Source: Phycisphaerales bacterium UBA4658
Lineage (GTDB): Bacteria; Planctomycetota; Phycisphaerae; Phycisphaerales; UBA1924
Assembly (NCBI GenBank): GCA_002405485.1
Contig: DHLW01000195.1
Location: 1,756-26,290, forward strand
Length of the DNA stretch: 24,535 nt
Reading direction: 5' to 3'
Under the pieces are notes generated by a model. That model saw only the letters and a list, made by a program, of their open reading frames with translations, searched no databases and was not told where the DNA came from. Position numbers and translations under genes: made by a program. Positions within the stretch are counted from its first letter, which is position 1; each line of letters starts with the position of its first letter. Positions 8,733 through 15,893 of the stretch are shown piece after piece.

Positions 8733-10240
8733 TCCACGCTCTCCACAATGATGCTCAGCTTGCCCATCGTCGGCACGATGTCGACCAGCGCGTTGATCGT
8801 CTCCCCGTCGCTCATCGCCAGCGTCTGCAGCGCGATGTGCGTCGCGTCGGTCCTTCGCGACTTCGAAAGCGCGGCGTCGACGTCCATCCATCGCGCTTCG
8901 CCATCCACATCCACCAGCGCCTGCGCCCACATGTGATACCCGAACGCCCCCTTGCCATCCTTGATGCCAGGAACGTAGACCAGCCCGCTCACCACGCGCG
9001 ACGGCACACCCGCCGACCGCAGCATCGCCGCCAGCAGCACCCCGTGCTCGGTGCAGTCTCCCTGCCCCGTCCTGGCCACCTCGCTCGCCGCGGCAAAGCC
9101 CACGTCCAGCGTCTTCTTGTTGATGTGTTCATGCACGAACACCCTCAGCGTCTCGGCCTTGAGCATCGCGGGGATCCGGTCGTCCATGAACTTCCCGAGC
9201 GCCCGGGCCGTGAGCGCCTTCACCCGATCATCCCCGCTGGTGATCATCGCCGACGAGGCCGTGTACGCGGGATTCTCCGCGTCCCCCTTCTCCGCCGGGC
9301 TCATGCGCGTCGCGTCGGTCTTCACGCGCAACGTCCGGGCGTCCACGCGCTCCACCACCTGCGATCCGGTCGAGGCAAATGCGGCAAGCTCCTTCTCGCT
9401 GCTCCTGACCAGAAACGAGCCGCGCGTCGTTGTCTGAGGGTTCTCGATCGCCTTGTCCGGCAGGATCATCGATGCGTTGAGGATCTCCGGCGCCTCCAGA
9501 CCGCTCATCGCGAGCTGCCGGTCGGCGCGCAGCACCACGATCGTCATCCCGCCGATGCTCGTCTCAGTCCGAAGGGCCTCGCCCTGCTCATCGGTGTACT
9601 GCACGCTCTCGCCGGGGATTGCCGACGTCGTCGTCGTCCACTTCAGCGCGGGCACCACCTTGCCCATGACCTCCAGCGTCGTCCTCTCGACGAGCTTCAT
9701 CGTCGTCGTCGCCGGCGTCAGGCCAGTGCTCGGGTCCAGCGAGCGGGTGCTGAACTCGGTCTTCCCCGCCCCGATGCCCTCGGCGATCAGTCGCGCGACC
9801 TTCCGCGGCGTGCTCCACTCGCCCGCCGGCCGATCGCGACGCGACTGCTGCTTGCTCCCCCCGGTGATCGACTCCACCTCCACGCCGTCTGGAAGGAACC
9901 GGTACCGCGTCACCTGCGGCATCTGCCCGAGCTTCATCGTGCTCGTCATGCTCACCGGCTCGTGGTCGGGAGTCTCCACGAACTCCGTTGAGATCCCGAT
10001 CGGCACCGTCAGCCGATCCCGCTTGATCCGGACCTCCATCTCCGCCGAAGAGACCAGCTTGCCCTCGCGCCGCTGCTCGATGGTGCGCATCCAACCCGCC
10101 CGCTTGCCCTGCATCATGAGCACGTACCACTGCTCGCGGTTCTCGCTCCGCCCGAACGCCTCGGTCGGCATCCCGAGCGCGGCGACCATGGCAAGCACCC
10201 CGGCCAGCATCCGTACCATCTGCCGTTCGAGCACGCTCAT
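8729..10240 (-). CDS. Secreted transglutaminase-like cysteine protein
   Basis: The 503-residue protein has an N-terminal hydrophobic signal segment (MLAGVLAMVAALGMPTEAFG, about 11-30), so it is probably exported. A long beta-rich region follows, and the C-terminal transglutaminase-like domain begins near residue 360. The likely catalytic triad is C396 in GQGDCTEHG, H436 in GYHMWAQ and D453 in WMDVDAA, all in normal order and spacing. Members of this superfamily may be peptidases, amidases or cross-linkers, so the substrate is unknown. The start ATG at 10240 has AAGGAG seven bases upstream. Its stop is overlapped by the nnrD start, so both are probably one operon. The gene runs divergently from tatD with only 21 bases between the start codons. 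Confidence 0.88.
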   Translation of the reverse strand: MSVLERQMVRMLAGVLAMVAALGMPTEAFGRSENREQWYVLMMQGKRAGWMRTIEQRREGKLVSSAEMEVRIKRDRLTVPIGISTEFVETPDHEPVSMTSTMKLGQMPQVTRYRFLPDGVEVESITGGSKQQSRRDRPAGEWSTPRKVARLIAEGIGAGKTEFSTRSLDPSTGLTPATTTMKLVERTTLEVMGKVVPALKWTTTTSAIPGESVQYTDEQGEALRTETSIGGMTIVVLRADRQLAMSGLEAPEILNASMILPDKAIENPQTTTRGSFLVRSSEKELAAFASTGSQVVERVDARTLRVKTDATRMSPAEKGDAENPAYTASSAMITSGDDRVKALTARALGKFMDDRIPAMLKAETLRVFVHEHINKKTLDVGFAAASEVARTGQGDCTEHGVLLAAMLRSAGVPSRVVSGLVYVPGIKDGKGAFGYHMWAQALVDVDGEARWMDVDAALSKSRRTDATHIALQTLAMSDGETINALVDIVPTMGKLSIIVESVE

Positions 10241-10261
10241 CCGCCCGCTCCTTGTTCACGC

Positions 10262-11104
10262 ATGATCGACACGCACTGCCATCTCACCTTCCCCGACTTC
10301 TCCGATCGTATCGGCGCCACCCTTGCCGAAGCCGAGCGCGCCGGAGTCTCCGGCTGCATCACCATCAGCACGACCACCCTGGACTGTCTCGACGCGCTGG
10401 CGATCGCCAGTGCGCACGATCGCGTCTGGTGCTCAGCCGGCGTGCACCCGCTCTACGCCGACACCGCCGACCCGCGCGTGAACGCCAAGACCGGCGATGC
10501 CCACGTCTGGGAGAACCTCCGCGTCGTCGCCGGCCATCCAAAGTGCGTCGCATGGGGCGAGCTCGGCCTCGACAACCACTACACGACGCCCGCGAGAGCC
10601 ATCCAGGTGCGCGTGCTCGAAGAGCAACTCGCCTTCATCCAGCGCGTCAACCACGCCGGCCAGGGAGGCATTGGCAAGCCCGGCCTGCCCATCGTCATCC
10701 ATTGCCGGGAGGCGTTCGACGATCTGCTCCCGATCCTGCGCTCCGCCGCGCTCCCCGCCGACCGGTTCGTCTTCCACTGCTTCACCGGCTCCCCCGCCGA
10801 GGCACGCCGAGTGCTCGACTTCGGCGCGAGCATCAGCTTCACGGGCATCGCCACCTACGCAAACGCCGCCGACGTCCGCGCCGCATGCGCACTCGTCCCC
10901 GCTGACCGCATCATGATCGAGACCGACGCCCCCTTCCTCCCGCCGCTTCCGCATCGCGGCAAGCGACCCTGCGTCCCGGCGTATGCCGCCGACACTGCCC
11001 GCAACCTCGCCCAGCTCCGCGGCGTGCCTTTCGAGCTCTTCCACGAGCAGATCAACGCCAACACCGCCCGGTTCTTCGGCGTGCGCGAGCCGCTTCGCCC
11101 CTAG
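10262..11104 (+). CDS. tatD: TatD-family metal-dependent deoxyribonuclease
   Basis: TatD proteins are cytoplasmic TIM-barrel hydrolases with 3'-5' DNase activity linked to DNA repair and quality control. The 280-residue protein has all the metal ligands: H5 and H7 in DTHCHL, E100 in WGELGLD, H147 in VIHCREA, H172 in FHCFTGS and D222 in ETDAPFL. The length is typical. A family-atypical detail is the extended loop around 131-141 (HAGQGGIGKPG). The ATG at 10262 starts directly at the family N-terminus and has no Shine-Dalgarno sequence. Its promoter must lie within, or very close to, the 5' coding part of the divergent transglutaminase gene. It is monocistronic and converges on the UvrC-like gene. 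Confidence 0.93.
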   Translation: MIDTHCHLTFPDFSDRIGATLAEAERAGVSGCITISTTTLDCLDALAIASAHDRVWCSAGVHPLYADTADPRVNAKTGDAHVWENLRVVAGHPKCVAWGELGLDNHYTTPARAIQVRVLEEQLAFIQRVNHAGQGGIGKPGLPIVIHCREAFDDLLPILRSAALPADRFVFHCFTGSPAEARRVLDFGASISFTGIATYANAADVRAACALVPADRIMIETDAPFLPPLPHRGKRPCVPAYAADTARNLAQLRGVPFELFHEQINANTARFFGVREPLRP

Positions 11105-11150
11105 CCGCCACGCTCGTCCCCGGTCCGCGGTCTCGGCCAGACGCCCGTTT

Positions 11151-11176
11151 CCGGCACGCTACCCCGGCACGCTACC
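11151..11176. repeat. Perfect 13-bp tandem duplication across a stop codon
   Basis: CCGGCACGCTACC at 11151-11163 is repeated exactly at 11164-11176. The right copy contains the TAG stop (CTA at 11172-11174 on the plus strand) of the UvrC-like gene, and the left copy duplicates that stop beyond the gene's end. It lies in the 67-base gap between convergent tatD and the UvrC-like gene. A slippage-type duplication is the simplest reading. Confidence 0.8.
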
Positions 11177-12458
11177 CCAGCCCCTCCAACTCCTGCGACT
11201 CCACACCACCCGCATCATCACCGACCTTGGCCACCTGCCGAGCTGCCTTCACCGCCTCGGCCTCGACGCTTGCCCCAAGCGCGATCGCCACGCCGCCCCG
11301 TTTCTTTGCGGGCATCTGCAGCCAGCGCGAGAACAGCCCGATGCTGTCGATGCGTTCCGGATCAAGCTCGCCTCGGTCCCCTGCCTCCATCGGCGCCCGC
11401 TCGAGCTCCGCCGCGATCCCAACCGCCCGGCGGCACATCGCCCGCACGGCGTCATCGTCTTTGGCGACCGCATCTCCCACTCGCCACAGATTCCCGCGAT
11501 CCATCACGCCCAGGCGCACCGTCCCGGCGTGCTCGCCCCGAAGCACCAGGATTCTCTGCCACGCGCTCAGTCGTGCAACATCCTGAAACGCCCGGGCCCT
11601 CAGCGGCGTGATCCGATCGAGCGCCCGCTTGGCCTCCGCCGCACGCTCGAACTCCTGTGCCGCCGAGGCCGATGCCAGCGCCGCCTCCAACTCCGTCGCC
11701 ATCGCCTCGATCCCGCCCGCCAGCACGCTCGCCGCCCGTCTGGTCCGCTCTCGATACGCGGCCATCGGCTCGCTCCCGTCGCACGGCGCGGGGCAGCGCC
11801 CCATTTCCTTGTACGCGCACGCCGTCGCCCCGGGCGCAAGAACAAGCAGCGCGTGGAACCGGCACAGATCAAACGCGTCGATGGCGTGCTCGATGAACCG
11901 ACCCGCCGCGTCTTTGTTCCAAATCGGCCCGAGCAGCACCCCTTTGCCCAGCACGCCCTCCACACGCTCGCCCGCCGATCGTGCTTTGGCCAGCCCGATG
12001 AGGTTCGTCTTGCTCCACTCCGGAAACGGCGCGTCCGGATCCACGTGCACGAACCATGCGCGCCAACGCTCACTCACGACCCGCGCCGCGTGCGGCAGCC
12101 GCTCCCGAGCCATCCGCAGATACACCGCATCGGTTTCCAGTGCCGAACCCGTGCCCACCCCGATCGCCCGCCCCCCGGCGCACACCCCGCGCAGGTCCGC
12201 GGCGGGAGATCGCTCCGCCGCCTGGTGCTCCGCCAGCCGCCGCCGAGCCAGCTCGCGCACGTTCGCCGTCGTCGCCACCAGCACCGTCTGACCGCTCCTG
12301 GATTCCAGCACAAGCACGCCCGGCCCGCTGGGCAGAGGCAGCAACGCTTCGGAAGTCACCGATTCCCCGATCCCCAGTTCCAGCCGCGCCCCGCCCTCGT
12401 CCAGCCGCGCAAGCCCCGATCCGGCTTCGGCGTGGCCCAAAGACGCCGCGTGCGTCAC
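11172..12458 (-). CDS. UvrC-like protein with degenerate GIY-YIG region, four-Cys cluster and UVR motif
   Basis: The 428-residue protein resembles the N-terminal half of UvrC. Residues about 46-75 (PGVLVLES...LVATTANVRELARRRL) align with the GIY-YIG nuclease start, but the GIY and YVG signature residues are replaced. Residues 174-226 match the UvrC segment from LLGPI...AAG to four cysteines C199, C214, C222 and C226, spaced C-x14-C-x7-C-x3-C with the conserved MGRCPAPC. In UvrC this cluster binds a [4Fe-4S] centre. A UVR (UvrB-interaction) motif follows at about 264-282 (AQEFERAAEAKRALDRI). The UvrC RNase-H-like nuclease and HhH domains are absent; the C-terminus has an LFSRWL motif. The GTG start overlaps the fabZ-like stop as GTGA. 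A repair-related regulator or catalytically dead relative is inferred; a divergent active Cho-like nuclease is possible. Confidence 0.75.
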   Translation of the reverse strand: MTHAASLGHAEAGSGLARLDEGGARLELGIGESVTSEALLPLPSGPGVLVLESRSGQTVLVATTANVRELARRRLAEHQAAERSPAADLRGVCAGGRAIGVGTGSALETDAVYLRMARERLPHAARVVSERWRAWFVHVDPDAPFPEWSKTNLIGLAKARSAGERVEGVLGKGVLLGPIWNKDAAGRFIEHAIDAFDLCRFHALLVLAPGATACAYKEMGRCPAPCDGSEPMAAYRERTRRAASVLAGGIEAMATELEAALASASAAQEFERAAEAKRALDRITPLRARAFQDVARLSAWQRILVLRGEHAGTVRLGVMDRGNLWRVGDAVAKDDDAVRAMCRRAVGIAAELERAPMEAGDRGELDPERIDSIGLFSRWLQMPAKKRGGVAIALGASVEAEAVKAARQVAKVGDDAGGVESQELEGLG

Positions 12459-12997
12459 ACCGACAACCCCTGAATGACCGCCTCAAAGGTGAGCTTGTGA
12501 TTCACCACGCCCTGCACGTTGCACGTGAAGCCCCGCCGCGAGCGGCGCACCTCCTGGCACAGGAGGAACAGATCATCGCCCGGAATGACCATCGAGCGGA
12601 ACGAGCACTCCTCGATCCTCGTGAACGCCGCCGTCAGCCGCGTCCTTTGCCGAGAGTTGAACAAGTACACCGCAAGCTGGGCCGCCGCCTCGATCTGCAG
12701 CACCCCGGGCATCATCGGACGTCCGGGAAAGTGCCCTGGCACCCAGAACTCGTCGTTCCGCGTGCGCTTGAGCGCCACGCCTTCCTTGAAGTCCGGCGAG
12801 TGCCAGACGATCGCGTCCAGCAGCGCCATCTCCCCGCGATGCGGGTTCCAGTCTTCCAGCTCCTTGCGACCCAGCACCCGCCGCGACAGATCGATCGACG
12901 ACAGGTCCAGGATGAGATTCCTCGGCCAAGACCCATCACCCTGGCCGCCTCCGGCCGTCGCGTTGCTATCCATGTTGCCCACGGGTGCTGTTGTCAT
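12455..12997 (-). CDS. FabZ-like hot-dog dehydratase
   Basis: The 180-residue protein is a hot-dog-fold member of the 3-hydroxyacyl-ACP dehydratase family, which dehydrates beta-hydroxyacyl-ACP in fatty-acid synthesis. The motif WVPGHFPGRPMMPGVLQIEA gives the catalytic His H89 and Glu E103, separated by 14 residues as in FabZ. The substrate-side PHRGEMALLD at about 52-61 is the PHR(Y/F)PFLLVD equivalent, altered to RGEM. An N-terminal extension of some 25 residues (Gly/Asn/Thr-rich) and the altered first motif set it apart from housekeeping FabZ, so it may be a paralogue for a special lipid or polyketide. It begins 18 bases after the Hc1-like gene and overlaps the UvrC-like gene by 4 bases. 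Confidence 0.85.
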   Translation of the reverse strand: MTTAPVGNMDSNATAGGGQGDGSWPRNLILDLSSIDLSRRVLGRKELEDWNPHRGEMALLDAIVWHSPDFKEGVALKRTRNDEFWVPGHFPGRPMMPGVLQIEAAAQLAVYLFNSRQRTRLTAAFTRIEECSFRSMVIPGDDLFLLCQEVRRSRRGFTCNVQGVVNHKLTFEAVIQGLSV

Positions 12998-13015
12998 GCC
13001 GTCTGTGATGCCGGG

Positions 13016-13201
13016 TCAGTCCTTCTTGGCCTCGCTCTCGCGGGCCTCCAGCATGCCCACACGCACCTGCTGGGCCGCTTCCTTGATCTCCTGCATCGAC
13101 TTCCGGACCCGCGTCTGGGCCGCCTTGTTCCCGCCCATGGCCTTCCGAAGATCCTCTTCACACTCGGCCACGATCTTCTTGATCCGCTCGAATGCCTCCA
13201 T
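13016..13201 (-). CDS. Histone H1 (Hc1)-like small nucleoid protein
   Basis: This 61-residue, helix-rich charged protein begins MEAFERIKKIVAECEEDLRK and contains GGNKAAQTRVRKSMQEIK, the hallmark of the bacterial Hc1-like histone H1 family known from chlamydiae and planctomycetes. These proteins bind DNA and may compact the nucleoid. The long Lys/Ala/Pro-rich tail of chlamydial Hc1 is absent; only the conserved helical domain remains. The start is the ATG at 13201, with GGAAGGA about ten bases upstream. The frame is open to 13258, but the added residues do not resemble the family. It is the first gene of the hc1-fabZ-uvrC-like group. Confidence 0.8.
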   Translation of the reverse strand: MEAFERIKKIVAECEEDLRKAMGGNKAAQTRVRKSMQEIKEAAQQVRVGMLEARESEAKKD

Positions 13202-13341
13202 GTCGCCACCATCCTTCCGGTTCAGGTCCAGACCTTGCCCCCGTCCGTGCCCTTCCACCCAGTGTAGGAAACCCGCCCGCCAAAGGTCGCCTCACCACTT
13301 GTCTCCATGGGTTCTCAGGGTTATCCCTTGGTTAGTTGGGC

Positions 13342-14313
13342 TCACACCAGTTGGGGGAGGAGCTTCTCCAGCATCTCCAGTGCGGCGTGCACGTACTTGG
13401 GGTGGCCCTCGTGGTTCAAAAACGCCGGCACGCTCGCGGCCATGAGCACCCGCCGGATGTTCGCCAGCATCGCGTAATCCTCCCCATGCAGCATGTGCCG
13501 CTCGCGCATGATCCTGGCCATCTCGCTCACCGGCTTGACCCCGTGCAGCATCTCCGGCTTGGCCCAGTACAACCGCTCCAGATAGACCGCGTCTTCGACC
13601 CAGTGGCCCGCGTGCACCAGCGCGAGGTCGATGAGCACGCACCCGTCCCCGGGCCTGGTTCCGGGCCGCCGAAGCGCGTTGCCAAAGTGCAGGTCGCCGT
13701 GGCACCACGTGGTGATCGGGCGGTCGTTCCAACGCCGCACGAGGTCGTCCAGGTGCCTCTGCACCGTCCGAATGGCTCCGTTCCAGCGCTGCTCCTCACC
13801 GATGCCGTGCTGGTGCGCCACCTCCCGGCCCTTGGCGATGATCGCGGCCCAGTCCTTGCTTGCCGGGGCGTCGCCGGACGTCACGTCGCGCATCCTGCCC
13901 GCCGCCGCGTACCACTCCACCGCCGCCCGCACCAGGTCCCTCGGGGCGTGCTCGTCCAAGTGCGCGCTCAGGGGCGTCGGCTCCAGCCGCTCCTCCACGA
14001 TCCACGCAAGGTCGTAGCTCCCAAGCGTCGTCCCCGACGCCAGCACCCTGGGCGTCGCTGTGCAGACCCGCTCGCCCGACCCGTCCACCCCTCCCACAAG
14101 GGTCGTCCACCGGTGCTCCATCGGGCCCACCGGCAGCTTCACGATCACCTCATGGGCGGTCCCGTCTTCGCCTCGGAACACCGCCTGCCCCGTCGACGCC
14201 CCCCCAGCTTGCCACGCCGATGTGAACCAGCTCACCGCGCCGAGTCTGCCCCCGCATGCCTCGGCCAGCAGCGGCTCCAGCGTCGCGCCAAGCGGCCTCC
14301 CCGACTCAGACAT
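13342..14313 (-). CDS. Aminoglycoside phosphotransferase-fold kinase (APH family)
   Basis: A 323-residue small-molecule kinase of the APH/choline-kinase fold. Residues numbered from the ATG at 14313: the ATP-site lysine is probably K59 (VIVKLP), the Brenner motif is WCHGDLHFGN with H205, D207 and N212, and the metal-binding Asp is D229 in LIDLALVHAG. The wording HAGHWVEDAVYLERL after the metal Asp is common in APH-fold proteins. The substrate cannot be read from sequence; there is no reason to call it antibiotic resistance. GGAGGGGG lies about 8 bases before the ATG at 14313, which is preferred over the in-frame GTG at 14319. It is 181 bases downstream of the GGDEF gene, with hairpins in its leader. 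Confidence 0.85.
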   Translation of the reverse strand: MSESGRPLGATLEPLLAEACGGRLGAVSWFTSAWQAGGASTGQAVFRGEDGTAHEVIVKLPVGPMEHRWTTLVGGVDGSGERVCTATPRVLASGTTLGSYDLAWIVEERLEPTPLSAHLDEHAPRDLVRAAVEWYAAAGRMRDVTSGDAPASKDWAAIIAKGREVAHQHGIGEEQRWNGAIRTVQRHLDDLVRRWNDRPITTWCHGDLHFGNALRRPGTRPGDGCVLIDLALVHAGHWVEDAVYLERLYWAKPEMLHGVKPVSEMARIMRERHMLHGEDYAMLANIRRVLMAASVPAFLNHEGHPKYVHAALEMLEKLLPQLV

Positions 14314-14329
14314 GCGCACCCCCTCCTGC

Positions 14330-14365
14330 GGCCTTCTGGCCTGCCCTCTGCGGGCCGGAAGGCCC
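14330..14365 (-). promoter_or_regulatory. Two small GC hairpins in the leader of the kinase gene
   Basis: Read on the minus strand, GGGCC-TTCC-GGCCC (14365-14352) is followed by GGCC-AGAA-GGCC (14341-14330), and then AGGAGG and the kinase start. Both are perfect stems with four-base loops. They could act as a terminator for the upstream GGDEF transcript or as translation-control structures. The rest of the 181-base gap (14320-14501) shows no gene or clear promoter. Confidence 0.3.
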
Positions 14366-14501
14366 AGTCTCCCCTTCCCAACGTCCGGGATCTCTGGTCG
14401 GACTCTCCGGTCGGTGGTGCGTCGGCGTGGCAGTCTGGGCGGTGCGAGGTCGGTGCCGGGTGAGTGAGTGGGGAGTTCTGCCCATGTTCACGCTGGTGTA
14501 G

Positions 14502-15893
14502 TCATGCCCGATCGATGTCGCAGACGCGGAGCGCGCCCGGTCCAAAGGTAATCACGTTCTTGCCCTGCCGCTTGCTCTGCAGGGCAAGTTCGTCGGCTCG
14601 CTCCAGAAGCGCCTCGGGCGTGGTTCCATCCCACGGAAACGTCGCAAGCCCCGCCGAGATCGTCAGTGTGCCCGGCGCCTCATCCATCAGCCGCGGAAAT
14701 CGGTGCTCGCACACCTGCTTCTGGAATCGGCTGGCGATCTGCGCAACCGACGCCGGCCCGGGCGTCGCCGCGGCACCCGGCTTCCGAGGCCCCTCGGGAT
14801 CGTGGAAGATCACCGCGAACTCATCGCCCCCGATCCGGCAGACCCGATCCGTCGGGCGGATCACGCTCCCCAGCAGTCTGACCATCTCCGAGAGGATCTC
14901 ATCCCCCGCGGCGTGCCCGAACCTGTCGTTGTAACTCTTGAAGTTGTCCACGTCGAACACCATGAGCGAAACATGGTGCCGCGCTTCCCGCGCGTGCGCG
15001 ATCGACGCCCCAAGGTACCTCGTGAAGTACCGCCGGTTCCACGCGCCCGTCAGCTCATCGGTGAACGCCGCACGCCGGAGCTGATCCTGCTGTGCCGCCA
15101 GCGTCAACCAGCCCGCCAGCCACGCCGCGTGCTCCCCGAGGGCGTTCAGGACCGCCCCGCCAATCGGAGCGCCGCTCGCAGACAATGTGCCGAGCACCCG
15201 CGATCCTCGCCGGACTTCGACTCCAGATCCGCCGGGTCCGGCCTCTCCGCCCGACTTGCCCGCGGGCGTGAACACGCAGGTCGTGCCCACGACCCGCGAG
15301 ATTTCCGCCAACGCCGCCGACAGCACGTCCCGCCCAGACAACAACGCCTCCAGCGGACCGACATCCGCGCGAGCGTCGCGATTCTCCCGCCCGGCCGCGC
15401 CTGCCGTCGTCTCAGCCACCGCTCCTGAGACCGATCCTGAGACCGATCCTGAAACCGGCCCGGAGACCGCTCCGGTGACCGTCGCCGAGCCCCCGCGCAC
15501 CACCCGGGCCACAAGCTCGGCGTCCGCGCCCGCGGGGAGCATGCCGTCCAGATCCGTTCCCCGAGGCATCGGCCCGATGCCGATCACCCGGACCTCCTCG
15601 TCCACGCTGCGCAGCGCATCTCTGAAGGCCTGAAGATCCGTCTGGGCGATCGCTCCTGCCGTGACCACCACCGTCGCCGGTCGAGCGTCCACCGGCGCCG
15701 ACATCTCCGCCAGTTCTCCGATCGCGTGCATCGGCTCCCGCACCCTGGCAAGCTCCACGCTCCGATCCAGCCGGAGCATCTGCTCCAGACCCGTCCGCCC
15801 CACCAGCACCACGCGCACCGTCGGCTTGGGCGCCCGAAGCCCGGGCACGCCGGGCTCTGGCGTCGGCGGAAGCGGAGGCGTCGGCACGCTCAT
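14502..15893 (-). CDS. GGDEF diguanylate cyclase with receiver-like N-terminus
   Basis: The 463-residue soluble protein should make cyclic di-GMP from GTP. The C-terminal GGDEF domain (about 285-450) has an intact RIGGDEFAVIF active site at 353-363, metal Asp D324 in VFDVDNFK, and an inhibitory I-site RPTD at 346-349, five residues before GGDEF. This predicts product inhibition. Residues about 25-135 read like a response-regulator receiver fold (VRVVLVG, ATVVVTAG, VRVIGIGPMP), but where the phospho-acceptor Asp is expected there is none, so it looks like a pseudo-receiver. A linker of five VSG[A/P/S]-type tetrapeptides (139-158) follows, then a middle domain (about 180-270) of possible GAF-like size. 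The ATG overlaps the upstream stop as ATGA. Confidence 0.9.
   Translation of the reverse strand: MSVPTPPLPPTPEPGVPGLRAPKPTVRVVLVGRTGLEQMLRLDRSVELARVREPMHAIGELAEMSAPVDARPATVVVTAGAIAQTDLQAFRDALRSVDEEVRVIGIGPMPRGTDLDGMLPAGADAELVARVVRGGSATVTGAVSGPVSGSVSGSVSGAVAETTAGAAGRENRDARADVGPLEALLSGRDVLSAALAEISRVVGTTCVFTPAGKSGGEAGPGGSGVEVRRGSRVLGTLSASGAPIGGAVLNALGEHAAWLAGWLTLAAQQDQLRRAAFTDELTGAWNRRYFTRYLGASIAHAREARHHVSLMVFDVDNFKSYNDRFGHAAGDEILSEMVRLLGSVIRPTDRVCRIGGDEFAVIFHDPEGPRKPGAAATPGPASVAQIASRFQKQVCEHRFPRLMDEAPGTLTISAGLATFPWDGTTPEALLERADELALQSKRQGKNVITFGPGALRVCDIDRA
15421..15480. repeat. Five 12-bp tandem repeats inside the GGDEF gene
   Basis: Five consecutive 12-base units, with the core GATCCTGAGACC, run exactly from 15421 to 15480. 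The second and third are nearly identical and the others diverge. They encode five V-[S/T]-G-[A/P/S] tetrapeptides forming a flexible linker between the N-terminal and middle domains of the cyclase. Confidence 0.85.

Noticed and set aside
8733..8930. Extended N-terminus of the NnrD frame
   Set aside because: These 66 codons lie inside the transglutaminase gene and have shadow composition; the GTGA overlap gives a natural start at 8732.
8483..9991. A 502-codon plus-strand frame opposite the transglutaminase gene
   Set aside because: The His/Arg/Ala-rich composition is typical of an antisense shadow. The opposite strand has a signal peptide and catalytic triad.
10983..12473. A 496-codon plus-strand frame opposite the UvrC-like gene
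   Set aside because: It is Pro/Arg/His-rich shadow sequence; the minus-strand frame carries the conserved Cys cluster.
13342..14313. Antibiotic (aminoglycoside) resistance gene
   Set aside because: Only the general kinase fold and Brenner motif are visible. Such proteins phosphorylate many small molecules and there is no resistance context.
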